From assembly GCA_024362935.1 (NCBI GenBank), contig JANCRA010000118.1, positions 968,134 to 1,032,133 on the forward strand: a stretch of 64,000 nt of DNA, written 5' to 3'. The translations under genes and the position numbers were made by a program. Under the pieces are notes generated by a model, which was not told where the DNA came from, made no database searches, and worked only from the letters and a program-made list of their open reading frames with translations. The DNA comes from Setophaga petechia. Lineage: Eukaryota; Chordata; Aves; Passeriformes; Parulidae. Shown here in pieces: positions 22,201-32,517 of the stretch; positions within the stretch are counted from its first letter, which is position 1, and each line of letters begins with the position of its first letter.

Positions 22201-22440
22201 CTACCAAAAAGTGAAGATTTGAGCTAAGGAAACCCCAAAATGCTGCTGTCCAAGGGATGCCTTCACTGCCTTCCATTCAGGGAAGGTCTCCTGAGCTCAT
22301 TCCCAGGCCACAGAAGCATCAGTGGTCCCCAAGGGCACGGAGGAGCCCCTCCCTGGACAAACCCTCCCCTGGCTCAGCAGCTCAGCCCTGCTCCAGTGCC
22401 TAAGGAGCATGCTGGGGTTGGGATTTGCTGAGCTAGGTCT
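19252..22440. other. 3.2 kb of unique GC-rich sequence, no gene seen
   Basis: No tandem repeat or CR1 copy is visible. Overlapping open frames of 100 to 211 codons occur on both strands (for example 20894-21529, plus) but none shows a recognisable domain. GC richness with few stop-rich words explains them. Confidence 0.45.
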
Positions 22441-23396
22441 GTAAAAATTAACAAATCACACCAGAGAGACACTGGGGATGATTAATGAGCAAAGGCAATG
22501 CAGGGGGTCCGGGGGGGAATAGATTTGCTAAATTGGCAGCAGATAAAATGTTTGCTCCTGCTGGGAACAGCGAGGTTGGCAAACCCACCATGGGCCAATG
22601 CCTTGGGTTAAGTGAGGAGGCCACAGCCCCATAAATTGTTCATCACCTCATCCAGAGGTGCAGTCTTGTAGCCTCTCTGGTCCAGTGAGCCCAGTAATGA
22701 AAGGCTTCAGAGCTGCCCAGGACAGGAGATCAAGTGCCCTGATTGCTCCAGCTCTGATAGGATTTTAGATGAGGATTTATTTTATTAATGATGTGTGCAG
22801 GGACCCATCTCCTCCTTGTTCCAGAGTTATCCTGTGTGTGTTCTGCAGGAGGGGGAGCCTGGAGGGGTGCTCAGGAGAGATTTTTATCCCAGATCTAAAA
22901 CTGGAATAAGTGACTGAAGCAAGGGAAGATCTGTTATCCAATCATTTGGCCCAGAGAAGGATGCAGTGAAAATCACCCAAAACAATTCCAGTTCTGTGTT
23001 TATCATGTGACTTATTGTTCAGGAAAGTTCAAAAGGAGTTTGCAGAGGCACACAGTTCTCCTTCTGCTGTGCACTGGTTGGGTGGCTGAAAACTTCCTAT
23101 CGAATCTCCTCCTCCTTTTAGGAAATGCCTCGGCAGGGATGGAAATTCAACAAGCAACACCCCTGAGATGTTAAAATGTCTCCCACCAAGCAGATCCCCC
23201 TTGGCTCCAGGAGGGTGGGAGTTCCTGTCACTTCCCCCAGGGTCTCTCCAAACCATCCAACTTCCCTGAGTGATGTAGGTCAGGAATACACCCACAGAAA
23301 ACACCTCCAGTACCCAGGGCTGGAGCACAACTGCCCTGCAGCATCTCCTGATGAGGGCTTTCCTCCCTCATTCATTCCTCACTCTGCCACTTGCCC
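22441..23396. other. Unique sequence with AT-rich patches, no gene seen
   Basis: Patches at 22440-22560 and 22740-22800 carry GATTAATGAGC and TTTATTTTATTAATGATG words. A short run of seven G at 22511-22517 is present. No exon is supported. Confidence 0.4.
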
Positions 23397-23478
23397 TTGA
23401 CAGCAATTCTCACAATTAATGCCCTTGATAGCAATTCTGATAATTAATGCCATTGATAGCAATTCTGATAATTAATGG
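23397..23478. repeat. 28-bp minisatellite carrying ATAATTAATG
   Basis: Three units start at 23397, 23425 and 23453 (period 28). Copies two and three are nearly identical (TTGATAGCAATTCTGATAAT then TAATGCC). Each carries an AATTAAT homeodomain-like core, so the array multiplies a potential binding site. The last unit is cut short after TAATGG. Confidence 0.92.
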
Positions 23479-24880
23479 AACACTCCACTGGCCAGGGCTG
23501 GCCATCCAGAGCAGAAGCCTGGCTGATGCCATCAGTGGGAGCACAGAGGGGTGTTCAGGGAGCTCTGCTGGATGTGGGGAGCAGGGAGTTGAGGTTCCAT
23601 TGGAAAGGCAGGTGGGAAGGAGAAGGAGCCTGGAGGGAAGTGAGAGGTGAGCACAGGTAAGGCAGCAAAGGAAGCAGCTCTGATGGTTTTAGATCCTTCC
23701 CTCCCTGTTTATGACACATCACAAAAATGGCACAGCCTTGAGCCTGGGGCTTTCAATCAAGGCCAAGGTCTGGGGTTTGACTTCTCTTGGCACTGGGCAG
23801 CTTTGACACTCCCTCAAGGTGTGTGCACAGAAAAGCTGCCCAGAGCCTGTGCCTGTGCCATCAGGATCCCAGCAAGCACAGGATGTGCCCAGGGGCCATC
23901 CAAGGCCATCCTGTTTTCAGAAGTGCCTTAACCATGAGGTGTGCTAAGGACAGGGAATGGCATTTGTGCAGCAGAACAGCCCCTGGGTCCCTGGGGTACT
24001 TTGGAGGATGCTCCAACCATCCCCTGCAGCTCTGCAAAGTCTCCTGAGCTGCTTTTCCAGATGAGCCTCCCGAGGAGACACCGGCCCTGGGCAGCAGAGC
24101 AGCTTTGGTTCCAGGAGCTCAGCCCTGCCTGAGGTGTCCTGCTGCTCTCCCCACAGCAGGCCGGGCTCCTGGGGCTGTGCAGCAGGGACAGGGCAGGATC
24201 CTGGTGAGGAAAACACATCCCAGAAGGGCTGCCTCCTTCTCTGGACTCATCCTGGCCAATTCTGGTCTCCTCTGTACCCAACCTCTAAACTGAGTTTGGG
24301 ATGTAGCTGGGGCTGTGGCCCAGGGTGACCAGCTCAGGTGAGACCCTCTGCCCACACCTGGGAAGTTGTCCCGTGGCACCTGGGAGATGTTTATCAACAA
24401 TGAGATGAGGAAAGGGTTCCTGAGACATCTGAGGGCTCTGGAGCTCCTTCCCTATCCCATCAAGGCCCTTGTGGGCTCCTCAGGTACTCTCTCCTTCCAA
24501 CCTTGGGAATATTTGACATTTCCCCAGCTGCTCTCCCTTGGCTCAGAGAGAGAATTCTGAATAACCTCCCATGGGAAGTGAGGGAAGAAGGGAATAATGG
24601 GGGTTCTGCTGGTTTTGAAATGTCTTGGAGCATCCTTAAAAAAAAAAACAAAGCCTGTCATTTCCAGCTTGTAACTTCTTTTAAAACTCTCCTGTCCCTG
24701 CGACTTTACTGTTGATTTAAAGTTCTTGTGACCTTTATTTTCTGCCTTTAGTTTCCTAAGCAATAAAACTGTAAGGAGCAAGATGGGATTTGGGGGCTTT
24801 TTCCTTTCCTCCCGCCTGAGACACAGCTGTGTTTGAAGTCACAAGGTGAATGGAGCGAGATTTGAGCTGAGCAGAGGCTG
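23479..24880. other. Unique sequence, no gene seen
   Basis: Ordinary unique DNA with an A11 tract near 24639-24649. No supported exon or mobile element. Confidence 0.45.
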
Positions 24881-25290
24881 TGGCAGTCCTGGAGCTGACT
24901 GATAGCAAAACAATCAGTCAGTTATTAGGAGACACAAATCACTCCCACAGATTAAGTGCTGAAAATAATAACCATGCAAAGCTTGGAGGGAGGCACGGCA
25001 GAGGCAAAGGTCATTAATTGACTGGGGAGATTTTTGGCTACAAGTTCCTAGGGAATTATCTCTTTTTATTTTTTTAACCAAAGAAAAAAATATATCAGGT
25101 TCTCTTATCAGTGCCAGTGTGCAGTGATTGCTGGTGTTGCCTCTTCCTCAATGTTAATTCACTGTTCCATGGATCCCAGGTAATTACTCATCCTTGCAGT
25201 TTTTCTGTTATTTTATTGATGTGCTTGGTATTTCTGTAATGCTCCTGCTCTATATCTAAACACAAAGCAAGATTAGAAATGCTCAGTAAT
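24881..25290. promoter_or_regulatory. AT-rich island, candidate conserved noncoding element
   Basis: Contains ACTGATAGCAAAACAATCAG, CAGTTATTAGG, GGTCATTAATTGACTG and GGTAATTACTC words in unique sequence, with TGATTG-type and TAAT cores at short spacing. Composition and motif clustering fit a developmental enhancer, but the call is inference. Confidence 0.3.
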
Positions 25291-25716
25291 TAAGAACTCC
25301 AGGAGATAAATGAAGCCTATTTCAGAGACCTGGAAAGTCTTCCAAGGTCCCCTCTTGATCATCCCCTTCTTACGATGCATTTCTTTGATTTCTGCCTCCT
25401 TTGTCCAAATAGAAATGACCCTTTTGAGCCTTGAATGGGGAATTCTGCTCCACACTCCATTTTCAGAGGAAAAGGGAACTAATCACCCAGCCCCACTGTA
25501 CACCCAGGTTAGTGCTTGTGCCTGCCAGGGAGCAGCCCCAGAACTCAGGATGGAGCCATTCAGGAAAAAGGAGCTGCATCAATGCCAAGTGCACCATTTG
25601 AGCTGGTTCAGACTCTTCTGAACTCTTCTGGTGCAGCCCTTTTATTGCAAGGTGCAGTGACATCAATCTGGGCAGGACCTTCCAGGTCCAGCATTTTTCT
25701 CTTCCCAGTGAAATGG
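25291..25716. other. Unique sequence, no gene seen
   Basis: Unique spacer up to a CR1 copy. Nothing recognisable. Confidence 0.4.
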
Positions 25717-25810
25717 TCACAGAACTGGAGAATAACTGGAGTGGGACCCACAAGGATCATCAAGTTCAGCTCCTGGCCCTGCACAGGCCGATCTCAAGAA
25801 TCACCCCATG
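25717..25810 (-). mobile_element. CR1 LINE 3'-end fragment
   Basis: TCACAGAACTGGAGAATAAC, then GAGTGGGACCCACAAGGATC and CTCCTGGCCCTGCACAGG, is an antisense CR1 3' end. Its wording differs from the other copies here (CACAAGGATCATCAAGTTC), which suggests a separate, older subfamily. Confidence 0.8.
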
Positions 25811-26330
25811 AAATTGAAGCAAAAGGCAGGAATTTCTGGCACATTACCTTCCCTGCAGGCTCTCCCCAGAGTCAGGGCAGCTTCTGCACTTCCACAGAAG
25901 AGTAAACAGCCAAAGTGCCTCTAAAACACATCAAAACCTCCAGACATCCAAACCAGCCATGGAGAGAGGGGAACTTTGAGTTCAGCCCCTTGGCCTGAGG
26001 CAGCCCAAGGACGGGGCAGCCCTGGGAGCTGCTCTGCCCCACCAGGAGTGTTTACACTCTGCTTTAGTGCACTCCGGCTAATCCTCCCTAAATCCCCAAC
26101 CTGCGTTAATTGCAATTATTAATGAGGGGATTAAACTTCTCAGCCTCCCCTGTGGAGACAAACTTTCCATGAAAAGTGGTGTCCTGTGTGTCCTGCAAAT
26201 GCCAGACCTGGCTTTGGGCAGGGGGTGGCCAAAGACCCCCAAAATCTGCAGCAGGTGGGGTTTGCAGCCCCTGCACTGAGCTCCAGGCAGCTCCTGCAGC
26301 TTTCCCATGTGCTGCTCTCCGGGCTCGTTA
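25811..26330. other. Unique sequence, no gene seen
   Basis: Unique DNA with TTAATTGCAATTATTAATG at 26105-26123 close to the start of the next AT-rich island. No exon is supported. Confidence 0.4.
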
Positions 26331-26800
26331 ATCCCCTCTCGTTACTAATTAGCACCAATTAGCTGCCCTCACACCTCAGCCCCTGCTCCTGTTCCTGGTG
26401 CCAACACTCCAGCCTTGTTCCTGCTCCATGAAAACAGCCTCAGGTTTAATAAGAGCTCCCATCTCTCTGCTGGTTCCAGGGCGTCGTTAGCTGTCACCAC
26501 AGCTTACAAAATAATCATTATTTCTCTCAAAAACGTAGATGTGAACAATACACTCGTAACTTTATCCTCATTTTTCATTTTGATATCACACAAAGCTCAA
26601 CTGTTAGAATTTTAAAAAATTACTTTTTGCCTCCCTTCTCATTTAGCCTCAGACTCTGCCGGTGAGGAGAGAGGAAAAACAGAGGAAGGAAATAGAAACC
26701 TCAAAAAAAATCTTTGTTTTATATCAGTGCAAATCCACTTCAATCTAAATGTATTTTCTTTTTGTTTGCATTGAAACTGAAACTAACCCAGGCACTTTTC
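26331..26800. promoter_or_regulatory. AT-rich island with paired TAATTAGC-like motifs
   Basis: ACTAATTAGC and CCAATTAGCTG lie about 11 bp apart at 26345-26363. They are followed by a unique AT-rich stretch with ACAAAATAATCATTATTTC. It is a candidate homeodomain-bound enhancer. No coding signal. Confidence 0.3.
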
Positions 26801-27484
26801 TGAAGTATTGAAACATGAGGATTACTACAAATATTTTCCCTTCCCCAAATGCACGGAGTGTTTGTACCTGGGCTTTCCATAGGCAAATCCTTCAAACCAA
26901 AGGCACTGCCCCCCTGCAAGGGCAGCGTTTGGGGGTTCCACGTTCATTGATCACTGCATGCTGCTCCAGCCTCAGCCAAACTCCACTGAGCAATAAAAGA
27001 CCTTTGGCCCAGTGAGAACAGGAAAAGCCCAGCGATTCCAACCAGGATTTTATTCTGTCCCTGCCACAGAGCAATTCCAGCCTCAAGCTGAATCCCAGCC
27101 AATTCCCATCTGAGGGAATCCGACTGTAGGAGCACATACCTGACAGTTCTGAGTCCTGGGTCTGAAGCATGAAGCAGTGCCCATCCCTGCTAATACTGAT
27201 AAAGTTGCTGATATATTTGTTCAGCTCTTCCTTGCTGAAAAAAAAAATTATTGAGGTTGACTGCAGCAATTTCCTAAACTGTGGAGAAATAATTGGATTG
27301 TTTTGCCCAGGAAACGTGAAAGCCTTTTTGAAAAACTGAAAACAGCAACAAAAAATTATTAGTTTGTTTGAATTACATGTTCCAGGAATTAATTTATTTT
27401 CAATTTAATTAAAAAAATATACACACAAGAAAGAAGAAAGTAAGGAAAAGGAAGGAAGGTGTCTTCTTCTGTCTTTTCCAATTG
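26801..27484. other. Unique sequence, AT-rich at the right end
   Basis: From 27270 the sequence becomes AT-rich (AATTAATTTATTTTCAATT and similar), leading into the 21-bp array. No gene seen. Confidence 0.4.
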
Positions 27485-27631
27485 CCTTTGAGGGTAATTT
27501 CTGGATCTTTGAGGGTCATTTCTGGACATCCTAGGATCATTTCTGGACATTCTAGGATCATTTCTGGACTTTTGAAGATAATTTCTGAATATTTAAGGAG
27601 CATTTCTGGGCCTGTCAGGGTCATTCCTGAG
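27485..27631. repeat. 21-bp minisatellite, seven copies
   Basis: Seven 21-bp units built on GGATCATTTCTGGACAT are aligned without indels over 147 bp but strongly diverged from one another, so the array is old. As 21 is a multiple of three, one minus-strand frame (27409-27729, 106 codons) reads it as a seven-residue Pro-Glu-Met-Ile/Thr-Leu repeat. The phase-perfect units keep the frame open, but I find no further support for coding. Confidence 0.9.
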
Positions 27632-27829
27632 GGTGTTGCTGGTGAGGGTGTTGCAGCAGCTCCCCGTGGTTGTGCTCCAGGCTGGCGTTCCCTGTTATAG
27701 ATACACATTATAATATTGGCTTTTTGCAAATATTAAAATGGATTTTATATGCGTGGTGTTAAAGTAACTTTGCTATATAGTTTTTATTTCGGTTCTTCAT
27801 GAAGCTCAGTGCAATAGCTGCTCTCAGTG
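27632..27829. other. Unique spacer ending in the candidate LTR target site
   Basis: Unique DNA. Its last five bases, CAGTG (27825-27829), recur immediately after the LTR. Confidence 0.5.
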
Positions 27830-28239
27830 TGCTGTGTTCCAATGCCTGCTGGGATGGGATAACACCCAGTGCACACAGGACGAGCACACCTGGACAGATC
27901 TGCCAACCATCAGCACTCAGGGCTGAAGGCAGAGTGGGCCAGGGCCCAGAACTGCAGGGGATGAGAATGGGCTGAAACCACAGCCAAGGAATCACAGGCT
28001 CTAAAAAGGAGCCATGCTAAACTTCTTGGAATATGTAAACTAGTTTGGAGGAAGGTTTACTATGCATAGGGGTCTATGAATATGCAACAGGCTGATGTAA
28101 TTAAAAGGTATTTAAGAGCTGTCCCCGAAGATAACAGTGTGCTCTTGGTTGAATGCCAAGATGCACCCAGCCATAACAACCTTTGCTCTGTGGTCCTTGT
28201 CTCCTCTTGTCCTTTATTACTCTGTACATTTTCACAGGA
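27830..28239 (+). mobile_element. Solo LTR of an avian endogenous retrovirus (ERVL-like)
   Basis: The 410-bp element starts TGCTGTG and ends CACAGGA, an imperfect terminal inverted repeat with one mismatch in seven. It is flanked on both sides by CAGTG, a 5-bp target duplication. Inside, GGCTGATGTAATTAAAAGG leads into a TATA-like TATTTAAG (28109-28116). A degraded polyadenylation region (CATAACAACCTTTGCTCTG) and a C/T-rich end follow, so transcription would run on plus. The 5-bp duplication and the wording fit class III avian elements from memory. No internal viral gene or second LTR is present. Confidence 0.78.
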
Positions 28240-28550
28240 CAGTGAATGTGTTTTTCACATTCCCTCACTGAGCAGTTCTCTTCTCCCTGCCCCGAGGATC
28301 TAGCAGCAATCACCTGCTTTGATATATTTTATATAATATCCTTCCCCCTCACCCTTTTTGTTCCAAGTCCCCATGAAGCAATGGGAAGCATCTGAGAGAT
28401 CCATGCACGACCTTCCCTCGGCAGCTCCAGGGGAGGAGAAGCCTCAGAACCAGGAGCCCTTGCCGTGCCTGGCTGGGATTTGTGGCTGCTCCCTCCACTC
28501 CCAGCTCCTCCAGGAGTTTCATGCATAATGCAGAAGCACTTTTGATTGAA
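28240..28550. other. Unique sequence, no gene seen
   Basis: Begins with the right target-site copy CAGTG (28240-28244). The rest is unique, with TTTTGATATATTTTATATAA near 28317-28336. Confidence 0.4.
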
Positions 28551-28760
28551 GTGAAAAAAAATCTGCTGACAGAATGTAGTGTCAGGCATCTGGGGAGATG
28601 TCTAATTAATTATTATAATTGACATCCACACCAGATGTTTGATAGACGATGGTCTCTTTGTTGATAAAAGGTTTGGGTAATTCTGTTTGAACAGCATTTT
28701 CAGAACAATATGTTTTCCATTTAGGTCACAGGGAAAAAAAAAGATTTATTTTTTTTTCCA
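28551..28760. promoter_or_regulatory. Candidate conserved enhancer with E-boxes and a TAAT cluster
   Basis: Two E-box words, CATCTG (28589) and CAGATG (in CCACACCAGATGTTTG, 28628-28643), flank TCTAATTAATTATTATAATT. A TTGTTGATAAAAGG word follows. The segment is unique and has no coding potential. The arrangement resembles bHLH plus homeodomain modules. Function is inferred. Confidence 0.35.
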
Positions 28761-30570
28761 GGAAATTGAATTCCGTCAGAGAGCAGCATTCTTTGGTCTT
28801 GCCTTCCAACTGCTAACCAGCCTTGAAAAGCCTGGGATGAAGGATGCAATGGAAAAACATCCATCAGTGCACTGACCAGTGATCAAAAGCACTTAGCTGG
28901 GAAGGGCAGGATCTGCCACTATTTTTTATTCTTTATAGTCACAAAGAGGAGCAGCTGATCTGACATCCATAAAAAAATAATCCAAATAAAAAAGGGAAAA
29001 CCTCAATCAAAGAGTTGTTTTCACACGGAAAGCTGATACTTCAGCTTATCAAAAAAGGGCAACAGCTCTGGAGATTTTTCAAGTCATTTTCTAACTCCTG
29101 AGCACCTCGAGGTGAGACGGGACAAAGCAAAGTGAAACCTGATCCCTTTGGCCCTGAACTCCAAGCAGGTCCCAGCCAGAGCCCTTCAGGGACAGGAAAT
29201 GCTGGGCTCCCCTCCTGCCTCAGCAATCCACCTTCTGCTGTATCTTTGCTTCTTCCTTTGGCCTGGGCCTGTGGGCCATGCATGGGTCTCCTCATGGTGT
29301 GCACATTGGAGAGAAGCAGAAAGTACCCAAAATCCAGCTTTAAGGGCTTTCCAGGGTGTTTGATGGATCCCAGAAGTCCCATTTGAGAAAATGAGCACCT
29401 CACTTAGGGCAGCAGCTCCCTGAACTACCCGAGGCTCATCCAGGATTTCACACATCTCAACACAAACTGAACTTTGCATGTTGTTCCTCCACCAGAGCAG
29501 ACAACTGGAGATGCTCAGGTGACGCTCAGGTGATGCTGGGCTGATCCTGGTGCTCCCTGAGCTGCCAGGACCTTGAGCCATCCCCAGGGGCTGCCTGGGC
29601 TCAGACACGAGCTGGCCTTGGAAGCAGAGAGAGCCCCTGATGTCCATCACTGCAAAGTGCATCTCTCCAGCAGCCTCGGAACGGCTCTGCGTGGATGGGA
29701 AGGGTGGGTGAAGTACAGAAAGCTCTGCCTGTGTTTATTCCAGGCATTTTTTATGTTTTCTTGCCAGCTCCAGTTCAGAACGTGTGGATTTCCAGGAGCT
29801 GCACTTGGGCCAAGGAGCACCACTCACTTTTAATCCATATTAACAAGAGCTTGGCCATCTGGATGCCTTTTGCAGTGCAAAGCCCTGTAAATTAAACCAG
29901 AGCATCCTCAGCCCCAGTGATGATCCCTTGCCCAGTTTGGGGCACACCAGTCCCTTGTGAGACTTTCCAAAGCCCTGATGGGTTTGATCCTGGTGGCAGG
30001 GAGGGCACAGGCAGGGGGGCTCCTGCCGTACTCTTGGAGCCGTTTCAGAAGTTCCCTGCTCAGCCCCAGCTGCAGCTGCCTCAGCTGGGCCCAGCTCTGA
30101 CTCAGCCACCCTGAGCAGAGTCTGACAGATTGGCTTAAATTGCCCATTAAAGTGCCCCAGCTAAAAGTAACCACAAATATTCCAAGGTATTCTGATACCC
30201 AAAGCAAGAGAGAGGCTCCAGTCATCATTTCTAAGTCTGCAAGTGCCAATTTGCATCCTAGATACCCAATTTCCTTCCCAGATGTGGCTGGCAGATGCAG
30301 GCACCTGACCTCACAGAGAGACCTAAACAAGGATCTGTTTTAAAGGCAATCCAGGCACTTGTTTCAGGGCTGCATTTTGCCTCATTTCAATCATCTGGAA
30401 TGAAATGTCATTTTTTGGCAATTTGTGGGGAGTCCCTTTCCAGTTAAAGATTTGTAATTATTATTCTGGGCAGTTGTATCCGATGTGCCCCTTGTGGGTG
30501 GGGAGTTGAGTGTCCTGATCCCTCCAAGGACCCTTGTGTGTAACTCCAAGGGTTTGCATCACTTCTGGGA
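28761..30570. other. 1.8 kb of unique sequence, no gene seen
   Basis: AT-leaning to about 29050, then mixed. Frames of up to 158 codons on minus (29186-29662) show no domain. No tandem array is present. Confidence 0.45.
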
Positions 30571-30812
30571 ACAGAATCCCAGAATGGATTTGGCGTGGAA
30601 GGGACCTTAAAGGTCTCTCGTTCCACCCCCTGCCATGGCAGGGCCACCTCCCACTGTGCCAGGTGCTGCCAGCCCCAATGTCCAGCCTGGCCTTGGGCAC
30701 TGCCAGGGCTCCAGGGGCAGCCACAGCTGCTCTGGCAATTCCAGCCCAGCCCCTGCCCACTCTGCCAGGGAACAATTCCCCATTGCCAAGATCCCACCTA
30801 ACCCTGCCCTCT
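30571..30812 (-). mobile_element. CR1 LINE, young subfamily
   Basis: Antisense CR1 from AACAGAATCCCAGAATGG through AAGGGACCTTAAAGGTC to CTAACCCTGCCCTC. In reverse complement it matches 41483-41718 and 60296-60500 almost word for word, including the GGGAATTGTTCCCTGGCAG block. Its 5' truncation (the GAGGGCAGGG word) falls at nearly the same place as in those copies. Confidence 0.9.
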
Positions 30813-31404
30813 TTTCAGAACATGAAGTCTCCCTGTCAGACAGTCTGTCCCTGGATTTTGGATTTACAGGCCCTCATTAAGAAACCAGAAGTCTGGAATA
30901 ATTTGCTTTTATCCTGCAGTTTTTCTCTGGCAAGGATCTCCTGGGGTCAGGTTAGTCAGCACATGGAGAGGATTGGGGAGCCCGGGGAGATGCCTTCAGG
31001 ACTCCTGGAGCTAATTAAAGCAGGGAGAGCTGGCCAGAGGAGCAGGCACAGATACACAGGCAGGAAGGTGGGGCTTTGAAGAGACAAGTGAGAGAAACAA
31101 AGAGGGTATACCTGCAAAGAACCGCAGTGATTAACAGTTTTCATTTTCAGCCGACTTTTCCCTCTGGATTTTGCCCACAGGAACAACACTGTGGCCATTA
31201 TGGAAATTTCCCCTAAAACAGCAGGAATTGTTTGCTCACTTCCAGCCATGAAAAGCTCAGCTGCTGGGTGAGCACAAGGCAGTGGGAGTTGGAGATGTTG
31301 CCTTTCCCTTTGATTCCTGGAGATCACTCATTAGAAAATCCTGCTTTGCTTAATTTGCTAGAGCACAAGAAAATCTGACATATTTGGGCTCACATTCTCC
31401 TGGA
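30813..31404. other. Unique sequence, no gene seen
   Basis: Unique spacer between the CR1 copy and the A/T tract that ends the retrocopy candidate. Nothing recognisable. Confidence 0.4.
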
Positions 31405-31427
31405 TTTTTTTTTTTTTTTTTTTTTTT
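31405..31427 (-). repeat. 23-nt T tract, possible poly(A) tail of a minus-strand insertion
   Basis: Pure T23 on plus. Read on minus, the sequence entering it is CATTAAAGTTTGTTTC then TTGTTGC, so an ATTAAA polyadenylation hexamer lies about 16 nt before the A run. That is the expected geometry for a retroposed, polyadenylated RNA. Confidence 0.6.
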
Positions 31428-31918
31428 GCAACAAGAAACAAACTTTAATGAGGGGTACAAAGTGATTTGACTGTGTCTGAGGAAGGAGTAAAGGGAGGAA
31501 AGTAAATTGGCTTTCTGCTTCATAAAAATATCTATTGTGGTTGGTTTAAGCAGCTCCTGCTGTTTGGGGAAGAAACCTGAGGTCTGGAGGCCGAAGTTCC
31601 CTTGCTAGCAAAGGTTTGGCTTTGCCATCCTTTCCTCTTCCACTGACTTGTACCCAAAGAGAAATCCCAGGTCACAGGTTGTAGTTTGGGCTCTGCGGGA
31701 GCTTTCCTGTCCCCTGCAGGGATGGGGAGGGTATTGGGGAACAGCCAGCCTGAAATCCAGGGATTAGAAATCCTTGGAGGCTTCCAAGACCTTCCTGAGT
31801 TGGTGACAGTCCCAAAGGCTGGGCAAGACTTCCAGACCTGCCTTCCACTGCTGCCCTGGCCTTCACAAACAGCAGAGTCCCAGTGATGTGTCTCCTCTTC
31901 AGGGAGAGAAGGATCCAT
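31428..31918 (-). pseudogene. Possible retrocopy of an unidentified polyadenylated RNA
   Basis: Minus-strand sequence upstream of the A tract. It includes an ATTAAA signal, about 100 nt of 3'UTR-like DNA and a 128-codon frame (31532-31918) rich in Ser, Pro and Trp that I do not recognise. The 5' limit, a target duplication and a parent gene are not visible. It could instead be unique DNA beside a chance A tract. Processed retrocopies are known to be rare in birds because CR1 machinery does not act on poly(A) tails, so confirmation matters. Confidence 0.25.
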
Positions 31919-31990
31919 GGTAGGGCAGAGCTGCTCCTGTGCTGGGGCTGAGGCACCTTGGAACCGCTCTGGGCTCTCAATCCTTGCCTA
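31919..31990. other. Unique spacer
   Basis: Short unique stretch between the retrocopy candidate and an AT-rich block. Confidence 0.35.
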
Positions 31991-32345
31991 AAAAATGTGG
32001 GGCCGTGTCAAATTATGCCCTTTTCTAATCCAGAGATGGGCTGAGAGGCATTTTAAAAACTTTAAATCCATTTTCAAATCATGAGAAGGGTGAGAATACA
32101 GATGTTATAATTCACACCATCACAATCAGAAGCAAACTATTTCCTAATTACAATACACTATAAGCATTTCTTGGCCTATCAGCTTTTGGTACACCATGTT
32201 GTAAATGCCTTAAAGCTAATAATCTAAAATTACTCTTCGTGGGTCCTACTATAATGCATTTTTCATAGTTCTATTTCTGTAAAGTGTCTAGCCTTATTTG
32301 CACTATATAAACTTTCTATCAAATGTCAAATTTTTTCTATCAATC
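31991..32345. other. AT-rich block of uncertain origin, possibly an old LTR or dispersed repeat
   Basis: About 355 bp with abrupt edges against GC-rich DNA and no TAATTA clustering. The words AATCTAAAATTACTCTTCGT, GTAAAGTGTCTAGCC and CACTATATAAAC remind me of avian ERV LTR-like repeats, including a TATA-like word near the right edge. I cannot find terminal repeats or a target duplication. Confidence 0.25.
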
Positions 32346-32517
32346 CATTTCCCACAGGGGCGGTGGGGAAGCATCAATGGACGTGGAGAGCTGCGGGAAG
32401 GAACACTGTTCAAAGGGAATCAATCCCAGGAGCAGCAGCCAGGAGGAACCGCGCTCCTCCCGCTCCAGCACGGCCCCTGCATGACGGCTCCAGAGGGGCC
32501 AGGACTGCCTGTGAGAG
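32346..32517. other. CpG-rich lead-in to the 22-bp array
   Basis: CpG content rises sharply here (GGGGCGGTGGGG, CGTGGAGAGCTGCGGG). It may belong to a CpG island continuing through the array to about 33240. Confidence 0.4.

Noticed and set aside
30444..30797. Protein-like frames over the CR1 copies (also at 41.4-41.8, 50.8-51.3, 54.4-54.8 and 60.3-60.6 kb)
   Set aside because: They lie in the CR1 3' region, read the same repeat on either strand and contain no reverse transcriptase or endonuclease motifs. The coding part of CR1 is absent from every copy.
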